39,810 nucleotides of DNA from Candidatus Moraniibacteriota bacterium (GCA_030679985.1 JAUXSI010000045.1:1-39810); one strand, 5' to 3'. Counted from the first letter of the stretch, positions 1 through 10,696 are shown. Program-made: numbers and translations. The notes: generated by a model not told the origin, from the letters alone.

Positions 1-243
1 TTTCGGATGAGATTTTTGATTGGGGAAATTAAAAAAGAACCGGATAGAAATCCGCTCCTTCGGTTTGAAGAAACTGCCAATTGGGAAATTGTTTTTTTGA
101 TCGTTTTTTTCACCCGGAGTTTTGTTTTGGTTTTTTTAGATAATCGAGATTGGATTATTCCTTGGTTTTAATTATACCAGGCCGGCGGTTTATCTACAAT
201 GGGAAGTTATCCACAGCAAGAGCATAAATATTTCAGAATCACC
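1..243. other. left edge, no convincing gene
   Basis: One reading frame is open on the plus strand from the window edge to a TAA at 169-171, with a hydrophobic stretch in its second half. It could be the tail of a gene that starts outside the window, but it has no recognisable motif and the region is low in complexity, with runs of T. On the minus strand a short hairpin followed by T residues lies near 37-55. I do not call a gene here. Confidence 0.25.
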
Positions 244-275
244 AAAAAAACGAGTGTATTCACACTCGTTTTTTC
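244..275 (-). terminator. intrinsic terminator of the first transglycosylase gene
   Basis: A hairpin with CGAGTGT/ACACTCG arms and a four-base loop, flanked by A7 and T6 runs, so it can act on both strands. On the minus strand it lies just past the stop codon at 300. Confidence 0.8.
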
Positions 276-299
276 GTATCGTATACTCTCACTATTCGA

Positions 300-1112
300 T
301 TAACTCAAAAGTTTCGCATAATTGCGCGACCAATAGACCGCCTGGTTGGCATACCATTCATATGCACCGCTCGTAGTCCCGGACAAATACATTTTGGCCG
401 AATTCCTTTCCGCGTAATAGTTATGCTCAGTCACTCCGGGAGTATCCGCCAAAAGAAGCGCCATCGCCACTACGCCATCCTTAGCATTCCACGGATTAGG
501 ATTGTCATTGCCGACAATTTCCGCTACTTCATCTTTGTAGTACATCCAGATATCCGGCATAAACTGCGGTACGCCCAAGGCTCCGCCCGTCCCGGCATAG
601 TTTCCAGGATTACACGACACCCTTAGCCGATCCGTATCATATCCCAGATCTCCAGCTAACCTTTCAATGATTTTTTGTCGCTCCTGGAAAGTTCTCCAGG
701 CAGCCGCTCCCAACCTGCCACGTCTATGTGCCTCCTCAGCCTCCGTTGCTACTTCCGCATAAGTACATTTGCCAGTATTCCGGCCCAAGTCCGATTCTAC
801 CGTCAACATACCCATTAAAAAGTCTTTGCGTACGCCGGTTTTTTCACTGGCAAATTCGGCTGCTTTTTCAATTTCTTTCAGATCGGAAATCGGTTGCGGA
901 GTCCCTTTGTTATCCGCCATTTCCAGCACTTTTTCCTCAAATGAAGAATTATCCTGACGCGTTTGATCATATACCGCGGTATTTTTATTTTTAGCAAGCC
1001 TGATTAGGAAATCAGGAACCGCTGACCCTGCCGCTTGCGCCGGAGAGGCCCCATTGGCCAGAACGCCGAACAGCGCCGCTATGCTTAAAATTTTTAAAAA
1101 ATGCTTTTTAAT
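300..1112 (-). CDS. secreted MltB-like lytic murein transglycosylase, start codon unclear
   Basis: Cleaves peptidoglycan glycan strands outside the membrane. The ORF track starts at an internal GTG (929), but the same frame stays open back to a stop at 1149-1151. In that upstream part it encodes a clear signal peptide: basic start (IKKHFLK), a hydrophobic core and an A-x-A site (SPAQA). The catalytic domain shows the family pattern: a glutamate in LTVESDLG, then GGALGVPQFMPDIW and NPWNAKDGV. There is no in-frame ATG, GTG or TTG between the stop and the signal peptide. I place the start at an ATT at 1112, close to an AAGAAGAG Shine-Dalgarno-like run; an ATT at 1133 is the alternative. A one-base error in 'gtgg' near 1113-1116 would instead create a GTG start. 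It is paralogous to the next gene. The enzyme family is fairly certain, the start is not. Confidence 0.8.
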   Translation of the reverse strand: MKKHFLKILSIAALFGVLANGASPAQAAGSAVPDFLIRLAKNKNTAVYDQTRQDNSSFEEKVLEMADNKGTPQPISDLKEIEKAAEFASEKTGVRKDFLMGMLTVESDLGRNTGKCTYAEVATEAEEAHRRGRLGAAAWRTFQERQKIIERLAGDLGYDTDRLRVSCNPGNYAGTGGALGVPQFMPDIWMYYKDEVAEIVGNDNPNPWNAKDGVVAMALLLADTPGVTEHNYYAERNSAKMYLSGTTSGAYEWYANQAVYWSRNYAKLLS

Positions 1113-1304
1113 CCACTCTTCTTGTCTACAAATATTTTTTCTGATTACTTATTAATTTTGTCCTGTCTATGCTGATCCGATTTTGTCGAACCGCAATAGG
1201 ACTATTGCCATCTATTTTCTTTGCCTGGAAAACCCATAATGGATTGTAATTTTTGGTTAATAAAAAAGGCTCTTTTGAACCGATTTTTATTTATCTGAAA
1301 CGAT

Positions 1305-1333
1305 ATTATATCTGAATTGACAAAATTTGTCAA
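1305..1333 (-). promoter_or_regulatory. consensus sigma-70 promoter for the first transglycosylase
   Basis: TTGACA (1328-1333), a 17-base spacer and TATAAT (1305-1310) read on the minus strand, a perfect match to the bacterial consensus. Transcription would start near 1298, leaving an untranslated leader of about 165-185 bases. That leader holds a small hairpin (GCAATAG/CTATTGC) and no riboswitch I recognise. Confidence 0.85.
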
Positions 1334-1372
1334 GGCCGGACTTGGGATATATTCGGATATTTTGCAATCGAC

Positions 1373-1402
1373 AAAAAATGGGCTTAATACAGCCCATTTT
1401 TC
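1373..1402 (-). terminator. intrinsic terminator of the coiled-coil transglycosylase gene
   Basis: AAAATGGGCT, a six-base loop and AGCCCATTTT, with T/A runs on both sides. It lies about 45 bases past the stop codon at 1445 on the minus strand. Confidence 0.8.
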
Positions 1403-1444
1403 CCAGCCTGCCGGCTATTACCTATTTTTTGATGTCCCGAAGAT

Positions 1445-2695
1445 TTATAAGAGTTTTTTGTAATTTTTCGACCAATAGACGATGCCTTCGTAATAGTCCC
1501 TATAGAAAGCTCCTAAATAATTGATAGAAGCTTTTTTAATGGCCGATTCGCTACTGGAAGTCGCGCCAGCCTCCCGCAATTTTATCGCCATCGCCATCAC
1601 TCCATCCGTAAGGCTCCAGGGGTCAGGATTTTTGTGCCCTGTCCGGGCGGTTATCCTCGCTTCATATCCCCTCCAAACATCCGACATAAATTGCGACACA
1701 CCCATCGCTCCACCTTGCCCGATATACCCGCTCGGGGAACAGGAAACTTTTTTAGTTTTGCTGTATCCAAGCGTATCCACTATATCATAGAAAATGTCCT
1801 GCCTCTTATACAATAAGTCGATTGAAGCCTGCCATTTTTTATTTTTTTTCAAAAGGGTCTTGTACCGCGCCACAGCGACCTTTTCCACTTCTTTATAGGT
1901 GCACTGACCGGTGTTCGCCCCCAGATTGGTTTCCTTCTTGAGAAAGCCATACAGGACACCTTCCGGAACGCCGGTCTTGTCGCTCGCATATCTGACCGCA
2001 TCTTTGATATCCTTCGCGTTATAATTCGATCCCAGTAATCTATTCAAATCGCTTTGCATCTCAGCGAATTTTTTCTGCAATTCCGCCAATGTGGCCTCAG
2101 CCTCCTGGATATCTCCAGCCACCATTCCCTGTTCCGCTTTTTTCTGTTGCAACAATTCTTCATGCTCCGCCTGCTTATCCGCCAATTCCTCCTTAACCTC
2201 GCCCAATCTCGTTTGCGAAGAATCTATCTCATCTAAAACGCCTATTATTTTCTCTTTCAAATTCAAAGCCTGGTCTTCGTTGCCAAAAATATCATTCAGA
2301 TTTTCATTGGCTACCGCCAACCTTATGACCGGATCCTGGTTATTAGCATACATCTCCTGCAGATAGGCCATCAGCATTTTACGGTGCAATTCCATCCGCT
2401 CATTCAAATTGGTTATTTCCGCCTCCTTCCTGGAAATCTCCTCGGCAGTCTGTGCCAGCACATTCTTCGTCGCTCCGACTTGGACCGTGACTTTATTGTA
2501 AATGATTTTTGAAGCGTCCAGTTCCTGCTGAGTCTTGTCTATCTTTTTTTCTATCTTGCTCATATCGCTTTGGATATCCGCCGCGTCATCCGCCGCGTCC
2601 GCGACATACGGATTGAAAACGCAAAAGACCGCCAATCCGATCAGCAATACCAAGACTTTTGATTTTTTCTTATTCCATACCATTTTCATTATCAT
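1445..2695 (-). CDS. secreted coiled-coil protein with C-terminal MltB-like transglycosylase domain
   Basis: A 416-residue exported cell-wall enzyme. An N-terminal signal peptide ends near residue 35 (VADA). Residues about 36-220 are rich in E, K, Q and L in heptad spacing and form a long coiled coil, like those of PcsB/CwlO/EnvC-type division hydrolases. The C-terminal 190 residues are the same domain as the neighbouring gene: FLKKETNLG with the likely catalytic Glu, GGAMGVSQFMSDVW and NPDPWSLTDGV. The coiled coil probably controls or places the enzyme at the septum, by analogy with PcsB/EnvC; that role is inferred. Several ATGs crowd the start (MIMKM), so the true start may be a few codons in. 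It is transcribed towards the first transglycosylase but has its own terminator. Confidence 0.82.
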   Translation of the reverse strand: MIMKMVWNKKKSKVLVLLIGLAVFCVFNPYVADAADDAADIQSDMSKIEKKIDKTQQELDASKIIYNKVTVQVGATKNVLAQTAEEISRKEAEITNLNERMELHRKMLMAYLQEMYANNQDPVIRLAVANENLNDIFGNEDQALNLKEKIIGVLDEIDSSQTRLGEVKEELADKQAEHEELLQQKKAEQGMVAGDIQEAEATLAELQKKFAEMQSDLNRLLGSNYNAKDIKDAVRYASDKTGVPEGVLYGFLKKETNLGANTGQCTYKEVEKVAVARYKTLLKKNKKWQASIDLLYKRQDIFYDIVDTLGYSKTKKVSCSPSGYIGQGGAMGVSQFMSDVWRGYEARITARTGHKNPDPWSLTDGVMAMAIKLREAGATSSSESAIKKASINYLGAFYRDYYEGIVYWSKNYKKLL

Positions 2696-2715
2696 AGCAT
2701 AATTTTGCGTAATTT

Positions 2716-2745
2716 AAAAACCGCTTCACTGATGAAGCGGTTTTT
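2716..2745 (-). terminator. intrinsic terminator of the L25 gene
   Basis: AAAAACCGCTTC, short loop, GAAGCGGTTTTT. It lies 20-50 bases after the rplY stop codon on the minus strand and is symmetrical enough to work both ways. Confidence 0.8.
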
Positions 2746-2764
2746 GAGTGCAGGAAGGGGAAGA

Positions 2765-3430
2765 TTACTTCTTATCCTTCTTTTCTTCCACAGGAGCCTC
2801 CGGCTTGACTACGCCTTCAACCTTAGTAACATCCGCATCAACCTTATCTTCCAACTGGGCCAATTCCTCATCAGTTCTTGGCGGGGTCACCAAAGCCACT
2901 ACGGTCTCCGGATCGATATCCAATTCGACTTTTGCAGAAACCTTCAAATCTCCGATCGTAATATGCTTTTCAAATGAATCGATGACTGAAATATCCACAT
3001 CGATATGCGACGGCAAATCGGCTGGCAAACATTTCACCGTTACCTTGTCGATACTCTTGACCAAGATTCCGCCTGATCCTTTGACGACACCGGATTCGCC
3101 GATAAAAACCAACTCCACCTCGGTTTCGATTTTTTCATCCATCCGGACCTGGAAAAAATCGATATGGGTGAATTGTCCGCTTATACCATTCCGTTGGATT
3201 TCATGGATCAAGACATTGCGATCATCCTTGCCGTCAATCTGCAAATCGATAATCGTACTCTCTCCTGCTTTTCTCAACAGTCTTCGCAAATCCAGCGCGT
3301 TGACCCACAAGCTCTTTGATTCGACTCCGCGCCCATAGACGACGGACGGGACCGATCCCTCCCTGCGACCTTTATTGGTCTTGCGACCGCGTTCTTCCCT
3401 TGACTTTGCGTCTAGCTTTACCTTATCCAT
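2765..3430 (-). CDS. rplY: large-subunit ribosomal protein L25 (TL5/CTC type)
   Basis: Binds 5S rRNA in the 50S subunit. At 221 residues it is the long two-domain TL5/CTC form, not the roughly 94-residue E. coli form. The N-terminal 5S-binding domain carries the usual start (RGRKTNKGRREGSVPSVVYG) and SLWVNALDLRRLLRKAGE. The C-terminal beta domain contains FTHIDFFQV and LPSHIDVDIS. The tail is charged (VEEKKDKK), as is common. No Shine-Dalgarno is obvious before the ATG. It stands alone between its own terminator and the next gene 55 bases upstream. Confidence 0.95.
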   Translation of the reverse strand: MDKVKLDAKSREERGRKTNKGRREGSVPSVVYGRGVESKSLWVNALDLRRLLRKAGESTIIDLQIDGKDDRNVLIHEIQRNGISGQFTHIDFFQVRMDEKIETEVELVFIGESGVVKGSGGILVKSIDKVTVKCLPADLPSHIDVDISVIDSFEKHITIGDLKVSAKVELDIDPETVVALVTPPRTDEELAQLEDKVDADVTKVEGVVKPEAPVEEKKDKK

Positions 3431-3485
3431 AATATTTACGCCCTACCTGCCCCGCATAGCGGAACCCCTCGGACATTAAAAAAAA

Positions 3486-3815
3486 TTAACTGCCTTTGAC
3501 TAATCGCATAATATCTCCCTCTCCACTTGAAACGAATTGATACAAATCCAGCACTTCGTCCGAATTTATAGCCTCTCCGTCAAATTTACTTGCAACTTCT
3601 TCTTTATCCAAATCAGTCGCCATTCCGACACTCATCACCCCGAGCTGGTTATTCAACAAAAAAACGATCGCCGCACTCCGGCATTTCGCGCAAGTGATAT
3701 GCATAGTCGTTTTTTGTTCTTTTTCGCTCAGAATGACTATATCAGTAGGATCCAGCAAGTTTTCGCAAACTGAACATTTGGCTAATAAATCAGCTTGATT
3801 AGGCTTATTTTTCAT
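3486..3815 (-). CDS. small zinc-ribbon protein of unknown function
   Basis: A 109-residue cytoplasmic protein. Two cysteine pairs, CSVCENLL and CAKCRSAA, about 30 residues apart, look like a zinc ribbon. The rest is acidic with no membrane segment. I do not recognise a characterised family. It lies 55 bases upstream of rplY in the same direction and may share its transcript. A nucleic-acid or protein-binding role would be a guess. Confidence 0.7.
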   Translation of the reverse strand: MKNKPNQADLLAKCSVCENLLDPTDIVILSEKEQKTTMHITCAKCRSAAIVFLLNNQLGVMSVGMATDLDKEEVASKFDGEAINSDEVLDLYQFVSSGEGDIMRLVKGS

Positions 3816-3938
3816 ATTTTTGTACTCTGAGATTCTAACACATCCAGCAATCTAGTCAACCCCTGCGCCACCCTTGAAGACCCTAAGGACTTTTTAAGCG
3901 TAACCGTAAAAACATCCGGTCGGATAATGGCAATCGAC

Positions 3939-5027
3939 TCAGGAAGATTTGATGCGTCGCGCGTAGATACTCTGGATTATACCAAGCGAAGCCAGCACGG
4001 AAATCATCGAGCTTCCGCCATAACTCAAAAGAGGTAATGGCACGCCTGCCACCGGCGCCACGCCGATATTCATACCCACATTCACTAAAATCTGCAAAAA
4101 CAACATCGTACCGATGCCGACTGCCAACAGATAGCCGAAATTATCCCGGGCAAGCCTCGCGGTTTCCTTGATCCTATAGATCAAAACTCCAAACAATCCC
4201 AGAATCATAGCCGCTCCAGCAAACCCCAATTCCTCAGCAAAAACCGCAAAAATAAAATCGGTATGTTTTTCCGGCAAAAAATTCAATTGGGATTGTGAGC
4301 CATGTCCTAAGCCTTTGCCCCAGATGCCGCCCGAACCGACAGCTACGATCGATTGGATGACGTTATAACCGCTCCCGCGCGGATCCCGCTCCGGGCTCAC
4401 GAAATTCATCAGCCTTTCTTTTTGATAATCCTTCAATATGAACCAACCCGTCGAAGACATCATCACCCCGACCAAGACCAGACTGATCAAAATCCGTTTA
4501 TTCAAACCGGAAACGAACAACATCCCCGCCCAGATGCCGATGATTACGGCGGCCGAACCGAAATCTGGTTGTTTCAAAATCAGCATTACCGGCACGAACA
4601 CTAAAACTATCGAAGCGACTGTCCTGACCACGACACTCAGATGGGTTTTTTTCTTGGACAAAAAACTGGCCAAAAAAATTATCATAACCACCTTGGTCAT
4701 CTCCACCGGTTGGATATTAAAAGATCCAAAACCGATCCAGCCGGTCGTACCTCTGATGGTGGTGCCCCAAATCACCAACAAAGATAGGATTATTATCGTC
4801 AAGAAATAAAATTTGGTGCTGTATGTGATGAATACCCGGTAATCATATGCCGAAAAAAACAGCATCAAAAACAGGCCGATCGCGACCGAAGTCAGTTGTT
4901 TTTCGAAATAATTAAGTTGCGTACTGATTTCAGTCGAAGAAATGCTATACAATGTCATCAATCCCACTGCCAGCAACGAAGATACGGTGATCGTAAGTAT
5001 CCAATCAAGCTTTAAAAAATTTTTCAT
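3939..5027 (-). CDS. rodA: SEDS peptidoglycan polymerase RodA
   Basis: Polymerises lipid II into glycan strands during side-wall growth, working with a class B PBP. The 362 residues hold about ten membrane helices. Family marks include WIGFGSFNIQPVEMTK, the catalytic-loop region QPDFGSA, the extended EKHTDFIFAVFAEELGF loop and the C-terminal PLLSYGGSSM. RodA and FtsW are hard to tell apart by eye. The short N-terminus, the length and 'GVPLPLLSYGGSS' favour RodA. It lies 21 bases downstream of the membrane-anchored protein at 5048-5926 and is probably cotranscribed with it. No Shine-Dalgarno is visible before the ATG. Confidence 0.93.
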   Translation of the reverse strand: MKNFLKLDWILTITVSSLLAVGLMTLYSISSTEISTQLNYFEKQLTSVAIGLFLMLFFSAYDYRVFITYSTKFYFLTIIILSLLVIWGTTIRGTTGWIGFGSFNIQPVEMTKVVMIIFLASFLSKKKTHLSVVVRTVASIVLVFVPVMLILKQPDFGSAAVIIGIWAGMLFVSGLNKRILISLVLVGVMMSSTGWFILKDYQKERLMNFVSPERDPRGSGYNVIQSIVAVGSGGIWGKGLGHGSQSQLNFLPEKHTDFIFAVFAEELGFAGAAMILGLFGVLIYRIKETARLARDNFGYLLAVGIGTMLFLQILVNVGMNIGVAPVAGVPLPLLSYGGSSMISVLASLGIIQSIYARRIKSS

Positions 5028-5047
5028 ATGTGATATCTAGCGCGGAG

Positions 5048-5926
5048 CTAGCGGTAATCCGTTTGTTGGGAGCTTCCGGATTCGAAATTTTTCTTGATGA
5101 ATGATTCTTCATCAAAAATGTCAACCTCCGCCTGGACTTCGAAATCCATAACCTCGCCCGGAAACCTATTAAGCCACAAGGACCTGAAATCCCTGTTTTC
5201 TCCCGATTTCACCGTACGCATCTCCGTGGAATTCAGAGCGATAACTTTTTCATCGGAGTTTTTTAAGATGATTTCCAATTTGATCAAACTGAAATCATAG
5301 GGGCTTTCATTCTTCAAGAGACCGATAACCTCGCTGAACCCGACGCCTGAGTTTATCGGATTATATTGCTTATTCACGACCTTCAACTGCGGTTTTTCAA
5401 AATAACCCGTGAATTCAACCCAAGACTGGCCGGTTATGCTGAATTCAACGCTATTGGGAATTTTATCCGTTTCGATATTGCTTTCTATGATATATTTGCT
5501 TTCCCCCGGCAAAATATAACCGGCGCCTTGCTTGGTCGCTATGACATTTCCTTCCGCGTCCTTCAATCGGAATTCATACTGGAAATTATCGCTGCCGAAA
5601 ATATTGTTCGGATTGGACACCCGGCTATACAAATCATATTTATTGACCGCGCCGCTTTCCACAAAACCGCTTTCCTGGCTGACCAAGTTTTCGGCTGTGA
5701 TTTTTTCACACTTATCCGGACACACCCCGCCGCAATCGATGCCGGTTTCATTTTGGTTTTTGATGCCATCCGTGCAAGTCGGCGCCGGACGAAGCCGTAG
5801 ATACACGGAAAAAACCATCGACAAAAAAATAACCGCGAAAACGGCTATGATAATAGTCCTTTTGCGTTTATACCTATCCTGCCAAAAATCGCCTATGGCT
5901 TGTTTTAAATCATCCCACATTTCCAT
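5048..5926 (-). CDS. membrane-anchored extracellular protein with a CxDGxxN...DCGG cysteine motif
   Basis: A 292-residue protein with a short cytoplasmic basic stretch (DRYKRKR), one membrane helix at about residues 24-43 and an outside domain. Just after the membrane comes CTDGIKNQNETGIDCGG followed by CPDKC, a calcium-binding-like or disulphide-rich motif seen in many secreted bacterial proteins. The rest looks like two beta-sandwich domains (NPNNIFGSDNF..., ESPYDFSLIKLEIIL). The function is unknown. It probably forms an operon with rodA downstream, so a cell-envelope role fits, but this is inference. Confidence 0.72.
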   Translation of the reverse strand: MEMWDDLKQAIGDFWQDRYKRKRTIIIAVFAVIFLSMVFSVYLRLRPAPTCTDGIKNQNETGIDCGGVCPDKCEKITAENLVSQESGFVESGAVNKYDLYSRVSNPNNIFGSDNFQYEFRLKDAEGNVIATKQGAGYILPGESKYIIESNIETDKIPNSVEFSITGQSWVEFTGYFEKPQLKVVNKQYNPINSGVGFSEVIGLLKNESPYDFSLIKLEIILKNSDEKVIALNSTEMRTVKSGENRDFRSLWLNRFPGEVMDFEVQAEVDIFDEESFIKKNFESGSSQQTDYR

Positions 5927-5954
5927 ATTTTATATTCTAACACAAATTTTTCCA

Positions 5955-5980
5955 CAAAAAAAGAGCATCTTAAAATACTC
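5955..5980 (-). terminator. terminator of the 23S-5S transcript
   Basis: On the minus strand GAGTATTTT and AAGATGCTC form a hairpin followed by a T7 run. It lies about 50 bases after the 5S 3' end and before the next gene. Confidence 0.65.
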
Positions 5981-6031
5981 TATTTCTACGCTAAAATTGG
6001 CTGTTTTTTTTGCAAATAAAAAAGAGCATTG

Positions 6032-6147
6032 TTTTGGCGGCGTCCTACTTTTCCTAAGCTAATGCCTAGATATCATCGGTGCTGAAGTGCTTAACTGCCG
6101 AGTTCGGAATGGGATCGGGTGTGACCACTTCGCTAGAACCACCAAAA
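6032..6147 (-). rRNA. rrf: 5S ribosomal RNA
   Basis: The minus strand reads as a normal 5S rRNA of about 116 bases, with GATCCCATTCCGAACTCGG-like loop C sequence and the closing helix with 'tggcggcgt' and 'gtgaccact' visible on the plus strand. The ends are flanked by a perfect 19-bp inverted repeat (6019-6037 and 6142-6160) that extends helix I and probably guides precursor processing. The ends are estimated to a few bases. Confidence 0.95.
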
Positions 6148-6158
6148 CAATGCTCTTT

Positions 6159-6317
6159 TTAAAATGCGTTTATGACCGGAGCGAAAAACAAGAAAGTAAA
6201 TGTCGCAATCGCGATTACGGAAAAGATTATGAAGATGAACTTCAAACTTTCCCCATACTTATTCAGATACATTTTCTTATTTTCATCCATTGTAAACATA
6301 CTATATGGTCTTATCAT
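6159..6317 (-). CDS. possible 52-residue single-pass membrane micro-protein between 23S and 5S
   Basis: Too short for the ORF track. The frame opens at ATG 6317, with further in-frame ATGs at 6299 and 6290, and ends with TAA at 6159-6161. The N-terminal half is charged (DENKKMYLNKYGES). It is followed by one hydrophobic segment, FIFIIFSVIAIATFTFLFF, and a short tail. That is a well-formed membrane topology for a chance ORF, and it lies in the rRNA transcript direction. Against it, there is no Shine-Dalgarno (but most genes here lack one) and the stop codon overlaps the 5S precursor stem. It fills about half of the 335-base spacer between the rRNA genes. Treat it as a candidate only. Confidence 0.4.
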   Translation of the reverse strand: MIRPYSMFTMDENKKMYLNKYGESLKFIFIIFSVIAIATFTFLFFAPVINAF

Positions 6318-6405
6318 GTAAGTCAAATGCCTTGTCGGATGCCGTTTTGACCGGATCCGACTGGAGCCATTAGAAACTATTAACTGCTAACCGATCTAGC
6401 GACAA

Positions 6406-6453
6406 GTAACACGAGACACGAAACAAGAAAACTTGTTGCATGTTGCATGCTAC
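6406..6453. repeat. imperfect word-like inverted repeat in the 23S-5S spacer
   Basis: Two 22-base arms (6406-6427 and 6432-6453) pair with about six mismatches around a four-base loop. Each arm is built from repeated words of the type 'acacga' or 'gttgcat'. The style matches the repeats at 14667-14756 and 39119-39232. Confidence 0.55.
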
Positions 6454-6482
6454 ACGCCACTAAAAAATTTAAATTTAAGAGT

Positions 6483-9650
<3,168 letters not shown>

Positions 9651-10018
9651 TCTATCGCAATAGTTCGCTCGTATCGAAATGATACAAACGAACCGACCAG
9701 CAATTAGTAATCACTAATTGCTATATTTGAAATCTTCATTATATTCTCGCCTTCCGCAAGACTGCGAAAAATGATAATTCAGACTTCGACGTTATTCGAT
9801 TGTCAAGGTCCGTCTAGTGCGGAAATATTGATCTTTAAAGCCCAATTTATCGACCAATATTTCTGCACAAGGAACAAAAAACCGCTTCGGGAGAAGCGGA
9901 GCAAGGGCAAATAGAAACACCCAAAAGTTTATCCGCTTCTTTTTATAAGGTTTATGGAAATATTTCTCATTTAATTCGCTAAAAATTAGATTTTATTTTG
10001 TCTTTACCGCGCTTAAGC
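9651..10018 (-). other. leader of the 23S-5S transcript
   Basis: About 360 bases of untranslated leader between the promoter and the 23S 5' end, with no coding potential or tRNA. It contains the attenuator-like element at 9876-9939. Two further hairpins are present: GTGC-GAAATATTG paired with CAATATTTC-GCAC (about 9817-9867) and AGCAATTAGT paired with ACTAATTGCT (about 9700-9723). The latter two could be processing signals. Confidence 0.6.
9876..9939 (-). promoter_or_regulatory. attenuator-like pair of alternative hairpins in the rRNA leader
   Basis: On the minus strand there are three segments in order: GAAGCGGA (9939-9932), TCCGCTTC (9900-9893) and GAAGCGG (9888-9882), followed by T6 (9881-9876). 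Segments 2 and 3 form an intrinsic terminator. Segments 1 and 2 form a competing hairpin that would prevent it. This is the layout of transcription attenuation, placed about 120 bases into the rRNA transcript. The effector, if any, is unknown. Without antitermination the terminator would cut off the 23S transcript. Confidence 0.6.
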
Positions 10019-10047
10019 ATCATATTATTTTTCCAAATCCTTGTCAA
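10019..10047 (-). promoter_or_regulatory. sigma-70 promoter of the 23S-5S unit
   Basis: TTGACA (10042-10047), 17-base spacer, TATGAT (10019-10024) on the minus strand: a near-perfect promoter directly downstream of the kinase gene and upstream of the rRNA leader. Its presence means the 23S-5S unit does not need readthrough from a 16S gene. Confidence 0.85.
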
Positions 10048-10073
10048 GCGTTCGCCCAACTGGAAAATATCAA

Positions 10074-10649
10074 TTATGCCTCATTCCTTATCTGCCCCAT
10101 AATTTCACTTATTTTAAGGCGCAAATCATCTTTTGAACCGTTATTCTCAAGCCTAAAATCGGTTTTTTTTCCAATTTCCGGAATTTGGACTTCGGTTTCG
10201 GCTTTTTCGTATTCTTGAAATTTTTCAAAACTCACTGCGTCGTCTGATTTTTCGCCCCGATCGTATATTCTTTCCCATCGCGCTTTACTGTCCAGAGTGA
10301 CATAAATTACATGTGAATTTGGGAAACTTTTTACAAACTCGAAATCTTCTTTTATTCGCATGCCGTTAAGAACAATAATTCCCTCGTTTACCCTATCAAA
10401 CTTTCTTCTTAAGCTATCCGAGATTACTCCGTTTTTATACTTTCTTCGGATATTATTGGAGAGCCAGATCATGTCTTCCCGACCAACCTCTTCCTTGGGT
10501 AGAAATACTTCCAGCGCTTCACGAAGCGGATCGCTGAATCGGAAAAGATGTGCGCCGTATTTATTTTCCAGATAGTCCGCTGCCGTATCCTTCCCGGAAC
10601 CCATTTCGCCCACCAGACCGATGATTATTTTTTTTGTTCCCTTTTGCAT
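10074..10649 (-). CDS. P-loop NMP-kinase-like protein
   Basis: The 191-residue protein begins with a Walker A motif, GLVGEMGSGKDTAADYL, and has the general layout of dephospho-CoA kinase, deoxynucleotide kinase or AAA_18-type kinases: a later DSKARWERIYDRG segment supplies lid arginines. The substrate cannot be told from sequence. I chose ATG at 10649 (MQKGTKK) rather than the track's TTG at 10661, because the TTG falls inside the terminator of the rplA operon. It lies between that terminator and the 23S promoter. Confidence 0.78.
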   Translation of the reverse strand: MQKGTKKIIIGLVGEMGSGKDTAADYLENKYGAHLFRFSDPLREALEVFLPKEEVGREDMIWLSNNIRRKYKNGVISDSLRRKFDRVNEGIIVLNGMRIKEDFEFVKSFPNSHVIYVTLDSKARWERIYDRGEKSDDAVSFEKFQEYEKAETEVQIPEIGKKTDFRLENNGSKDDLRLKISEIMGQIRNEA

Positions 10650-10658
10650 ATGAGCAAA

Positions 10659-10687
10659 CAAAAATTGAGAGTTTTATCTCTCAATTT
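10659..10687 (-). terminator. terminator of the secE-nusG-rplK-rplA operon
   Basis: AAATTGAGAG/CTCTCAATTT hairpin with a T5 run on the minus strand, starting 10 bases after the rplA stop codon. The run touches the 5' side of the kinase gene. Confidence 0.8.
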
Positions 10688-10696
10688 ATTTTCATT

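Noticed and set aside
212-221. DnaA-box-like TTATCCACA
   Set aside because: A single box here and one more near 18962 are expected by chance; there is no cluster and no dnaA or dnaN, so no origin is called.
1112-1298. Possible riboswitch (c-di-GMP or c-di-AMP) in the transglycosylase leader
   Set aside because: Only a GGCAAAG word and a small hairpin are seen; the core motifs of neither class are present.
9801-9806. Second TTGACA in the 23S leader
   Set aside because: No -10 box at suitable spacing, and a better promoter exists at 10019-10047.
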